Source: Maritalea sp049801075 (GTDB lineage Bacteria; Pseudomonadota; Alphaproteobacteria; Rhizobiales; Devosiaceae). From it: 64,000 nucleotides of DNA. A model generated the notes under the pieces. That model saw only the letters and a list, made by a program, of their open reading frames with translations. It was not told where the DNA came from and did no database searches. Below are positions 7,345-13,567 of this stretch, in pieces (position 1 is the stretch's first letter; each line of letters begins with the position of its first letter). Both the position numbers and the translations under genes were made by a program. The DNA lies in the NCBI RefSeq assembly GCF_049801075.1, contig NZ_JBNAGG010000001.1, forward strand, positions 744,001 through 808,000, given 5' to 3'.

Positions 7345-7563
7345 ATGGCAAATTCTGCAAGGAAGCTGGATATTGATCCAGTAGCATCAATGGAAGCAGA
7401 CCCTGTTTCATTGGCCTTGGCTGCCGCCAAGGAAAGAATAAAATCTATTCCTCCGCGCAAGGATTCGCTAATTGATCGCTGCGCGCAGGATAGCTGGAAA
7501 AATTGGGATGAGAGCGATGTATTCGCCGTACATTCTGATATGGAATCACTTAAGACCTGCTAA
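7345..7563 (+). CDS. small hypothetical protein
   Basis: 72 residues. The ATG at 7345 is preceded by AAGGAG (7332-7337 region), which decides the start against the longer frame from 7252. Soluble and mildly acidic (MANSARKLDIDPVASMEADP..., ALAAAKERIKSIPPRKDSL). No family recognised. Last gene before the terminator at 7591, so 6786-7563 is one transcription unit. Confidence 0.45.
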   Translation: MANSARKLDIDPVASMEADPVSLALAAAKERIKSIPPRKDSLIDRCAQDSWKNWDESDVFAVHSDMESLKTC

Positions 7564-7590
7564 TCAAGCAGCGCATCGTTGACCGTTTGT

Positions 7591-7620
7591 AACCCCGCCC
7601 CTTTCGGCGGGGTTTTCTTT
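7591..7620 (+). terminator. intrinsic terminator
   Basis: Arms AACCCCGCC (7591-7599) and GGCGGGGTT (7606-7614), loop of 6 nt, followed by TTCTTTG. Ends the small plus-strand operon. Confidence 0.85.
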
Positions 7621-7718
7621 GTTCTTACAACATTGTAAGAACGTCCAATTCATCCGCCATCACCACCTTTTCGTTTACAGTCAAACCACAAACCCTAACC
7701 TTGGCGACAATTGCAGCG

Positions 7719-8060
7719 TTAGTTCTGACCGTTCTCTCTCGACCGTCGAATCCTACCCTTCAGCCTCGCACGCGTCAAAGGGGACAGTCTATTGCGCTCA
7801 ACGGGTGGATCAGCTTGAGGCGCTTCTTCGTGTTCGACTGGCGCATCCTGTTTTGCTGCTGTCGCCTGGCCTTCAAATTCTCTCACAGCATCTGCCGGAA
7901 TTCTGATTAATTTCGATCCCAGTCGGAAAAATCGCAATTCTCCGCGGTCTATGAGGTTGCGCACATGCTTTCCAGAGCATCCCCATCTCTTGGCCAATGT
8001 GTCGGGGGTAAAGGGGCGGTCGGTGTCGTGAGAATTGTCAGTCTTTGATTTTTTCCACAT
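7719..8060 (-). CDS. excisionase-like helix-turn-helix protein
   Basis: 113 residues, start ATG preceded by GGTGAG at 6 bases. The segment FTPDTLAKRWGCSGKHVRNL plus IDRGELRFFRLGSKLIRIP (about residues 17-56) is the MerR-superfamily/excisionase (HTH_17) fold: recognition helix followed by a wing. The C-terminus is basic and arginine-rich (LTRARLKGRIRRSRE), suited for DNA contact. In prophages such proteins control excision or early transcription. No integrase partner is present in the window. Confidence 0.7.
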   Translation of the reverse strand: MWKKSKTDNSHDTDRPFTPDTLAKRWGCSGKHVRNLIDRGELRFFRLGSKLIRIPADAVREFEGQATAAKQDAPVEHEEAPQADPPVERNRLSPLTRARLKGRIRRSRENGQN

Positions 8061-8144
8061 TGCAGCTCACCATCTTGTTTCAAGAAAATGCAGTGGTGGA
8101 TTGTGCTGTGGTGAGAATTCAGAATATCAAATCGAAACGCGATG

Positions 8145-8375
8145 TCAAAGCTTCAAAGCGACGCCCTGCCCGGCTGCTGTGTCGCCTGTTTCAAGAAATT
8201 GGATGCCTGCAGAATCGAGCGCTGCAATCATTGCGCGCAAGTTGTTCTCAATTGGCTTGTGGCGTTCTTTTTCGAAATCCCGAACTGTCGATAGGCCAAC
8301 ATTGGCCTTGTCCGCAAGTTCTGTCTGCGACCACTTCAACAGCGCTCGTGCCGCCCTACATTGCTTAGGTGTCAT
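8145..8375 (-). CDS. XRE-family HTH repressor-like protein
   Basis: 76 residues from the ATG at 8375, chosen because GGAG lies 9 bases before it; the frame extends further upstream without such a site. Seen: MTPKQCRAARALLKWSQTEL, then ADKANVGLSTVRDFEKERHK, a Cro/CI-type HTH covering residues 1-60. It is only a DNA-binding domain with a short tail. It faces the 8521 gene across a region with two matching operators (8440-8451, 8487-8498), the classic set-up of an autoregulated phage or toxin-antitoxin repressor. Confidence 0.75.
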   Translation of the reverse strand: MTPKQCRAARALLKWSQTELADKANVGLSTVRDFEKERHKPIENNLRAMIAALDSAGIQFLETGDTAAGQGVALKL

Positions 8376-8439
8376 GCCTGTGTACTCCCATTTGCCTTTG
8401 CGCCAAAGCGCGCCATCAACCCTATTACACCGCCCCTGT

Positions 8440-8498
8440 GTTGAGTTCAACGAAATTAGTTGACAGCAATTGAATCAATGTTTATCGTTGACATCAAC
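8440..8498. promoter_or_regulatory. pair of GTTGA-NN-TCAAC operators in the divergent XRE promoter region
   Basis: GTTGAGTTCAAC (8440-8451) and GTTGACATCAAC (8487-8498) share both half-sites with a 2-base centre, 47 bases apart. A plus-strand promoter can be read as TTGACA (8460-8465), 17-base spacer, TATCGT (8483-8488), with the second operator overlapping its -10. The bound factor is probably the XRE protein. Confidence 0.55.
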
Positions 8499-8520
8499 AT
8501 AAAAATCAGGAGCCGCAAAG

Positions 8521-8736
8521 ATGACCGCACACAAATCACCAGCTGAAAGATTTCATAGCGACGCCGAACCGCACATAAGGGCAGCACGAGATTTTGTTGA
8601 TTTGCTCGCCGCAAGGCTTGGCCAGAATGAGGGATTGAGTGGTTTGGAATTGCGCGCCTTCAGCCGTTTGGCGATCGAAGCCCAGGCCGAATTGGTGGCG
8701 TTGGAAACGAGCCATGACGGGGTGAACGCTGTTTAG
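8521..8736 (+). CDS. small hypothetical protein abutting tRNA-Arg
   Basis: 71 residues with AGGAG (8509-8513) 7 bases before the ATG. The sequence is helical (AARDFVDLLAARLGQNEG, LRAFSRLAIEAQAELVALE) and soluble. No family recognised. It is the target of the predicted XRE operators and its stop lies only 8 bases before tRNA-Arg, so gene and tRNA may share a transcript. Confidence 0.55.
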   Translation: MTAHKSPAERFHSDAEPHIRAARDFVDLLAARLGQNEGLSGLELRAFSRLAIEAQAELVALETSHDGVNAV

Positions 8737-8744
8737 AAAAGTTT

Positions 8745-8821
8745 GGTCCCGTAGCTCAACTGGATAGAGCAACAGCCTTCTAAGCCGTAGGTTGCAGGTT
8801 CGAGCCCTGCCGGGATTGCCA
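8745..8821 (+). tRNA. tRNA-Arg (anticodon UCU)
   Basis: 77 nt with encoded CCA. Acceptor GGTCCCG (8745-8751) pairs with CGGGATT (8811-8817) including two G-U pairs; D-arm GCTCAACTGGATAGAGC; anticodon loop CTTCTAA gives TCT; T-arm GCAGGTTCGAGCCCTGC. Confidence 0.95.
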
Positions 8822-8970
8822 TTAATTGCGCCGCCTAGCACCACACCGATTCTCATACGCTGATGTGAGCGGGAACTATGGGTGACTATAGTTTGAATGG
8901 GCGGCGCGATTTTTTCACGGTTATGACAACGGTTGAAAAATCGCGAAAAGATCAATGAAATCAAGGCTTA

Positions 8971-9063
8971 TGGCGGAGAGGAAGGGATTCGAACCCTCGA
9001 GACAGCTCTACACCGCCTACTCCCTTAGCAGGGGAGCGCCTTCGACCACTCGGCCACCTCTCC
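8971..9063 (-). tRNA. tRNA-Ser (anticodon GCU)
   Basis: 93 nt with encoded CCA and a long variable arm, as expected for tRNA-Ser. Read on the minus strand: acceptor GGAGAGG, anticodon stem CTCCC/GGGAG with loop CTGCTAA giving GCT, T-arm GAGGGTTCGAATCCCTT. Its 3' end points towards the phage region, the usual orientation for a tRNA attachment site. Confidence 0.95.
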
Positions 9064-9342
9064 GAGGCCGTGAATAACCTTTTGTCTGTTGTCGATGCAA
9101 GCCATTTTTTCAAAATTTTGACAATGTCTTGTGATCTGTTGTTATTGAAAACTGCAACATGGGTTCATAATTTAGAAGCCATAATCAAATGCAGAGCTTT
9201 GAAGGCGCTGTTTTCGGGGGAAAATTAAATATTGAGAAACGCCCCTTTGTAAAAATCGATTTTGATTTTGCGCTAATTTTTATCGGTGCAAGCTTATGGA
9301 TTCGCGAGCTGCGAATCATGTTTTAATAACTTGTATTTGGAA

Positions 9343-9783
9343 ATGGATATGCAGTTGACCGCTTTACAATCTTTATTCCGCTTCACATTGGCGCTCATTT
9401 TGACGCTGCCAGCAACGGTTAGCTTTGCGCAAGCCTTTAACCCCGTGGGCACTTGGCGCACGCGGCTGGACGCTGAAGTGCGGATTGAACGGTGCGGCCG
9501 ACAATTTTGTGGCACTGTAACCAAGGCGGCTAAGCCTGGGCTAACCGACAAACGCAATCCGGACCCAACGCTGCGCAATCGTCCGATTGAAGGCATTTTA
9601 TTGATTACATTTTCGAAAAGCGAAGAGCCCAAGACCTTTGTGGGCGAGCTTTATAATCCGTTGGATGGGAAAATGTATGAAGGCACCGCGAAAATGCCGA
9701 ACTCACAAACCATTCGGCTGAAGGGTTGCTTGTTCTACAGCATTTTGTGCCTGAAGGAAGATTGGGTCAAGATCGCGCCGTGA
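9343..9783 (+). CDS. secreted DUF2147 family protein
   Basis: 146 residues from the ATG at 9343; an ATG two codons later is equally possible and the frame also extends upstream to 9286. N-terminal signal peptide (hydrophobic LFRFTLALILTLPATVSFAQ), then the DUF2147 pattern: NPVGTWRTRLDAEVRIERCG, FCGTV, DKRNPDPTLRNRPIEG, GELYNPLDGKMYEG and a final LKGCLFYSILCLKEDW. The family is a small exported beta-barrel domain of unknown function common in Proteobacteria. Stand-alone gene, convergent with the glutathione transferase gene 16 bases away. Confidence 0.8.
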   Translation: MDMQLTALQSLFRFTLALILTLPATVSFAQAFNPVGTWRTRLDAEVRIERCGRQFCGTVTKAAKPGLTDKRNPDPTLRNRPIEGILLITFSKSEEPKTFVGELYNPLDGKMYEGTAKMPNSQTIRLKGCLFYSILCLKEDWVKIAP

Positions 9784-9799
9784 TCTCGACCCAAACTGA

Positions 9800-10510
9800 T
9801 TATTTTGCGCGCTGATTAAACAATACCTTTTGGGCTTCTTTATCCGAAGATAGATTGACCTTTTCGCGCTCATCTTTGCCAACCACCATGCCTTTTGCAA
9901 CGGCATCACGGGCGCCCAAGCGCGCCAACCATGCTTTGACATGAGGGAATTCTTCAATATCCATGCCTTGGCCTTCCCAGAGGGTGGCCCAGCCATAAAT
10001 CGCCATATCTGCAATGGAATAATCGCCTGCCACATAATCATGATCGGCGAGCTGCTTGTTCAACACGCCGTAAAGCCGGTGCGTTTCGTCGGTATAGCGC
10101 TTCATCGCATAAGGCAGCTTTTCTGGCGCATATTTATTGAAGTGGTGGTTTTGCCCCAGCATTGGGCCAAATCCGCCCATTTGCCAAAATAGCCACTGGT
10201 CAACATTTACCTGCTCGCGCTCGTCGCTCGGATAGAATTTGTCGAATTTTTTGGCCAAATATTTCATGATGGCTGCAGATTCAAACACCGAAATCGGCTC
10301 ACCGCCTGGCCCTTCCGGGTCCACAATTGCTGGCATCTTGTTGTTGGGCGAGATTTTCAAGAAATCTGGCTCAAACTGATCGCCGCTGCCAATATTGATC
10401 AGATGCAAATTGTAAGGCACCTGCAACTCTTCCAAAAGGATAGAGATTTTCCACCCATTAGGTGTCGGCCAATAATAAAGATCGATTGGCTTGTTTTGTA
10501 CCGTTGACAT
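9800..10510 (-). CDS. glutathione S-transferase family protein (YfcG/YghU-like, disulfide-bond oxidoreductase type)
   Basis: 236 residues. N-terminal thioredoxin-like domain (1-90) with IDLYYWPTPNGWKISILLEE, the motif of the nu-class/Ure2-like GSTs in which Thr/Asn replace the classical Ser/Cys; then NNKMPAIVDPEG with the cis-Pro and FESAAIMKYLA contacting glutathione. The C-terminal helical domain includes DYSIADMAIYGWA. Members act as glutathione-dependent disulfide reductases in the cytosol. The gene has its own promoter carrying a perfect 24-bp palindrome (10545-10568), so expression is probably tightly controlled. Confidence 0.85.
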   Translation of the reverse strand: MSTVQNKPIDLYYWPTPNGWKISILLEELQVPYNLHLINIGSGDQFEPDFLKISPNNKMPAIVDPEGPGGEPISVFESAAIMKYLAKKFDKFYPSDEREQVNVDQWLFWQMGGFGPMLGQNHHFNKYAPEKLPYAMKRYTDETHRLYGVLNKQLADHDYVAGDYSIADMAIYGWATLWEGQGMDIEEFPHVKAWLARLGARDAVAKGMVVGKDEREKVNLSSDKEAQKVLFNQRAK

Positions 10511-10544
10511 AAAGCGCCCCGCTGGTTTGAATAAGTTAAGTTTG

Positions 10545-10574
10545 GTTTATCGTAATTTTACGATAAACTATCAA
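10545..10574 (-). promoter_or_regulatory. GST promoter overlapped by a perfect 24-bp palindromic operator
   Basis: GTTTATCGTAA (10545-10555), TT, TTACGATAAAC (10558-10568) are exact reverse complements. On the minus strand the -35 TTGATA (10574-10569) is followed after 17 bases by a -10-like GATAAA (10551-10546), so the palindrome fills the spacer and the -10. The regulator is not encoded next to it. Confidence 0.7.
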
Positions 10575-10675
10575 CCCCATCTCAAACACAAAAACGTGTA
10601 CAGCACGATTTTGTTTCATATTGTCCAATCCTTGGATAATTATTGCACGCATCATTGGATCAAAAGGACAATATT

Positions 10676-11440
10676 TTGGACTGGATCATTCTGTTTTTCG
10701 CCGGGCTAGGCGCTGGCGTGCTAAATGCTTTGGCTGGCGGCGGGTCATTTGTGATTTTTCCGGCACTGATGCTGGTGGGCGTGCCGCCCGTGGCCGCCAA
10801 TGCCACCAACACATTTGCCTGCCTGCCCGGCTATGCCAGCGGCGCCATCGGCTTTTACGATGCGATCATGGCCAATCGGCAAAGGCTTGTGCTTTATTCC
10901 ATCATCGCGCTTGTGGCGGGTTATCTCGGGGCCGAGGCTTTGTTGCTCGTGTCGGACGCGCAATTCAGCACTATAGTGCCATGGTTGATGCTGTTCGCCG
11001 TGCTCGCCTTCAGCTTTGGCGGCCAATTGAACAGCTATCTGGTGTCACGCAGCAGCGGCAGCAAGCGTGCGGCGCGCGCGGGGGCCATCGGCACGGCGGT
11101 GTTGCTCACAGCTATTTGCTTTTATGGCGGCTTTTTCAATGCCGGGCTGGGCATCATCCTTTTGGCGTTTCTGGTGCTGGCGGGCTATAAAGACATCAAC
11201 GGCATGAACGGCATCAAGCTGTGGCTCTCCACCCTCGTGGCACTCACCGCCGTGATCCGGCTGGCCATTGGCGGCTCGATCTATTGGTTGGAAGGTTCTG
11301 TTGCCCTCGTGGGCGCCACCATCGGCGGTTATCTCGCCGCGCGCCTTTCCTATCTGATCCCCTCCATATATGTGCGCCGCTTTGTGATCATCTATGGCTT
11401 GGGGCTGACGGTTTATTTCTTTTGGCAGGTTTATGGGTGA
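10676..11440 (+). CDS. TSUP family membrane transporter (TauE/SafE-like anion exporter)
   Basis: 254 residues from TTG at 10676, chosen because AAAAGGA (10662-10668) lies 7 bases upstream; in-frame TTGs at 10643 and 10655 lack such a site. Hydrophobic throughout with about eight membrane segments. The N-terminal AGLGAGVLNALAGGGSFVIFP and the second-half repeat CFYGGFFNAGLGIILLAFLV are the paired TSUP motifs. The family moves sulfite, sulfonates or other organic anions; the substrate cannot be told here. The gene is divergent from the GST and ends 3 bases before the convergent WYL regulator. Confidence 0.85.
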   Translation: MDWIILFFAGLGAGVLNALAGGGSFVIFPALMLVGVPPVAANATNTFACLPGYASGAIGFYDAIMANRQRLVLYSIIALVAGYLGAEALLLVSDAQFSTIVPWLMLFAVLAFSFGGQLNSYLVSRSSGSKRAARAGAIGTAVLLTAICFYGGFFNAGLGIILLAFLVLAGYKDINGMNGIKLWLSTLVALTAVIRLAIGGSIYWLEGSVALVGATIGGYLAARLSYLIPSIYVRRFVIIYGLGLTVYFFWQVYG

Positions 11441-11443
11441 CGC

Positions 11444-12127
11444 TCAGCACACACCATCTTGCGCCTTGTAGGCGGTGAGATTTTTTGTAGGGTCATCCTC
11501 AAACTGTTCACCTGCATCCTGCATATTGCTGATGCGGTCTAAGCGGAAATTTCGGAAATTATCCCTTTTTTCGCACCATGCCGCCAACAGCCAAACCGGC
11601 CCGCAATAGATTAAAGCCAAGGGCCGCAAGGTGCGCTTAGAGCTTTGCTGCGCTTCATTGGTATAGTCGATGATGATTTTGCACCGTTTGCGAATGGCCT
11701 CGCGAAGGTCCGAAAAGCTAATCACCCACGGCACGTCCGCTTGGTTGGGCATGGAATAGGTGGTGATCTGCTCCAACTCGCCCTGCAAATCTTTTGGCAA
11801 AACGGCGCGTATCTTTTCGAGCGCACATTCAGCATTTTGGGCCAAATGCGCGTCTGTCCATTGCGCGGCCATGCTCAAGCCAAGCCCAAGCGCTTCCAGT
11901 TCTTCCACGTCAAAGGCGATGGGCGGCATATAATAGCTTTTGTCGATCAAATAGCCGATGCCCGCCTCCCCCACAATGGGCGTGCCATTGGCCGCCAAAT
12001 CCTGAATATCGCGATAAACCGTGCGGGTGCACACCTCAAATTCTTCGGCAATTTGCTGCGCGGTAACGGCGCGCCGTCGACTGCGTAAAAAGTGCACCAG
12101 TTTAATCAAGCGATCTGCCCGCCGCAT
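11444..12127 (-). CDS. WYL-domain transcriptional regulator (YafY/DeoR-type HTH)
   Basis: 227 residues. Residues 1-60 form an HTH_11 domain (MRRADRLIKLVHFLRSRRRA, VTAQQIAEEFEVCTRTVYRD) and 135-200 the WYL ligand-binding domain (IIDYTNEAQQSSKRTLRPLA then WLLAAWCEKRDNFRNFRLDR). Regulators of this class often control the adjacent divergent gene, here the RidA-family gene; an inverted repeat CTGACA-N6-TGTCAG lies between them (12163-12180). Confidence 0.85.
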   Translation of the reverse strand: MRRADRLIKLVHFLRSRRRAVTAQQIAEEFEVCTRTVYRDIQDLAANGTPIVGEAGIGYLIDKSYYMPPIAFDVEELEALGLGLSMAAQWTDAHLAQNAECALEKIRAVLPKDLQGELEQITTYSMPNQADVPWVISFSDLREAIRKRCKIIIDYTNEAQQSSKRTLRPLALIYCGPVWLLAAWCEKRDNFRNFRLDRISNMQDAGEQFEDDPTKNLTAYKAQDGVC

Positions 12128-12162
12128 AATTCTTCCTTTTTATCAGGCTTACGACATCTCTA

Positions 12163-12180
12163 CTGACACCATGCTGTCAG
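12163..12180. promoter_or_regulatory. candidate WYL-regulator operator
   Basis: CTGACA (12163-12168), 6-base spacer CCATGC, TGTCAG (12175-12180), a perfect inverted repeat in the divergent spacer 36 bases upstream of the regulator start. Confidence 0.5.
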
Positions 12181-12231
12181 CAGACTGTCGCTACGGTCCT
12201 CTCATTATAGGCAAGCTTTTTGAAAGTGATA

Positions 12232-12633
12232 ATGAAAATGGAACGAAACGCTGTGAACCCGTGGCCCTGGTCACTTCAACTCGGCTACAATCAAGCTGAA
12301 CTGATTGAAGGCACGAGCCGACAATTGATTTGCGCAGGCCAAACTGCTGTTGATGGCGAAGGCCGCCTACAACATGCAGGCGATATGCGCCAGCAAATCG
12401 CCTTGGCCCTCGACAATTTGGAAGAAGTTTTAAAAGCCGCCGACATGAACCTCGGCCACGTCATCCGCCTGACCATCTATGCCACCGATGTAGATGAAGC
12501 CTTGAAGAACTTTGACCTACTGGGCCAAAAGTTCGGCCCCTTCAACAATGCCCCACCCATGACCCTCCTCGGCGTCACACGGCTGGCCATGCCTGAATTG
12601 ATGTTTGAGATTGAGGCTACGGCTGCGACGTAA
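12232..12633 (+). CDS. RidA/YjgF/Rid family protein
   Basis: 133 residues from the ATG at 12232 (ATG at 12238 also possible; no clear ribosome-binding site). Matches the Rid fold: GTSRQLICAGQTAVDGEGRL, HAGDMRQQIALALDNLEEVL, HVIRLTIYATDVDEAL, and the ending MTLLGVTRLAMPELMFEIEA. The Arg of classical RidA enamine/imine deaminases (in the IEA-preceding segment, usually R before LP) is here in TRLAMPE, so deaminase activity is plausible. The N-terminal NPWPWSLQLGYNQ marks the subgroup often paired with YafY-type regulators. Confidence 0.82.
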   Translation: MKMERNAVNPWPWSLQLGYNQAELIEGTSRQLICAGQTAVDGEGRLQHAGDMRQQIALALDNLEEVLKAADMNLGHVIRLTIYATDVDEALKNFDLLGQKFGPFNNAPPMTLLGVTRLAMPELMFEIEATAAT

Positions 12634-12794
12634 ATCTGGATCAAGTAACGAGATTTAAGGGCGGCGTTATTCACGCCGACCCTGCTAGAGCCTTACAATT
12701 ACATTCTTAAATTCACACCGGATCTAAACAAATTGTTGCTGCTCGAAGCATTTTAGATACTTAAGCACTCTATTTTACAATTCATACCACCTCA

Positions 12795-13499
12795 CTAATA
12801 GCTAGCAGTTCTTTTGATCTCGTAATCGACCATGTTTTTCAGGCCTATGGCAACTCGGGATAGCATGTCCCAATGCTCTCTAGATACCTTTTCATTCTCA
12901 TCACTTCGCAAAATTCCCAGCACCTTTACCAGTTCATCCGACTGATCATTGACCATCTTAAGCACAGACTGATGGTGTTCTCTTTCAGCTTCCAGCCCCT
13001 TTTTCACTTGCTCTGGAGATGCACCAATCTCTGTAAAACCAGCCAAAATGTTTTCTAACTCATCAATCGTGCGCTGCAGTTCAGCACATCTGCTGGTTAG
13101 CTCTTCGTACTCAGCGTTTCCGCTTTTAATGCTTGCGAGTTTCCATTCTTCAGACGCAAGTTCTATTTCTTTGCCCACCTCGTGTCTGCGGTGCTCCAAT
13201 CGAAGATCAACACGCCAATTTTTGACTTTTCGATTGGTAAATTCCAAAGCTGCGGCAAGCCAAGGCATCACGAGCAGCAGAAAAGCTGCAAAAAGCGTGG
13301 GCGCGAACAGTCCATTCCAAAAATCCAGCGAATTCCAAAATTGCGCGATGCGCACTTCCGCTTTTTCCTCTGAGAAAAACAAAAGAAAAATTCGGTTCCA
13401 ATTCGTGGCGAGCCACGTCAGAATAAATGTGCCATATATTGGATTACGCAGGCGATCTGCCATCGCGGAAGAAACAGGTTCAAGAAATTTCAAAGGCAT
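12795..13499 (-). CDS. membrane-anchored coiled-coil protein, unknown
   Basis: 234 residues from the ATG at 13499, which is preceded by GGGGGAG at 5 bases; the upstream frame to 13541 has no such site. Two N-terminal membrane segments (about YGTFILTWLATNWNRIFLLF and LFAPTLFAAFLLLVMPWLAA) are followed by a long cytoplasmic coiled coil (KNWRVDLRLEHRRHEVGKEI through the ELQRTIDELENIL region) and a short C-terminal helical piece. The N-terminal LEPVSSAMADRLRNPIYGTF signature recurs in uncharacterised bacterial proteins, but I know no function. Stand-alone gene, AT-richer than its neighbours. Confidence 0.6.
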   Translation of the reverse strand: MPLKFLEPVSSAMADRLRNPIYGTFILTWLATNWNRIFLLFFSEEKAEVRIAQFWNSLDFWNGLFAPTLFAAFLLLVMPWLAAALEFTNRKVKNWRVDLRLEHRRHEVGKEIELASEEWKLASIKSGNAEYEELTSRCAELQRTIDELENILAGFTEIGASPEQVKKGLEAEREHHQSVLKMVNDQSDELVKVLGILRSDENEKVSREHWDMLSRVAIGLKNMVDYEIKRTASY

Positions 13500-13567
13500 A
13501 AACTCCCCCAAAGTATATTGCCTGATGGTACAGCCAAACACTTCGGGCGCAAGTCTAAATCACCCTT

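Noticed and set aside
8536..8964. Minus-strand frame of 142 codons covering tRNA-Arg
   Set aside because: It contains the well-known false peptide NPGRARTCNLRLRRLLLYP produced by reading a tRNA gene backwards.
9189..9326. 45-codon plus-strand frame (MQSFEGAVFGGKLNIEK...) before the DUF2147 gene
   Set aside because: No ribosome-binding site and low-complexity AT-rich sequence; not supported.
12658..12684. Terminator after the RidA gene (CGGCGT/ACGCCG)
   Set aside because: Only six base pairs, with no T-run on either side.
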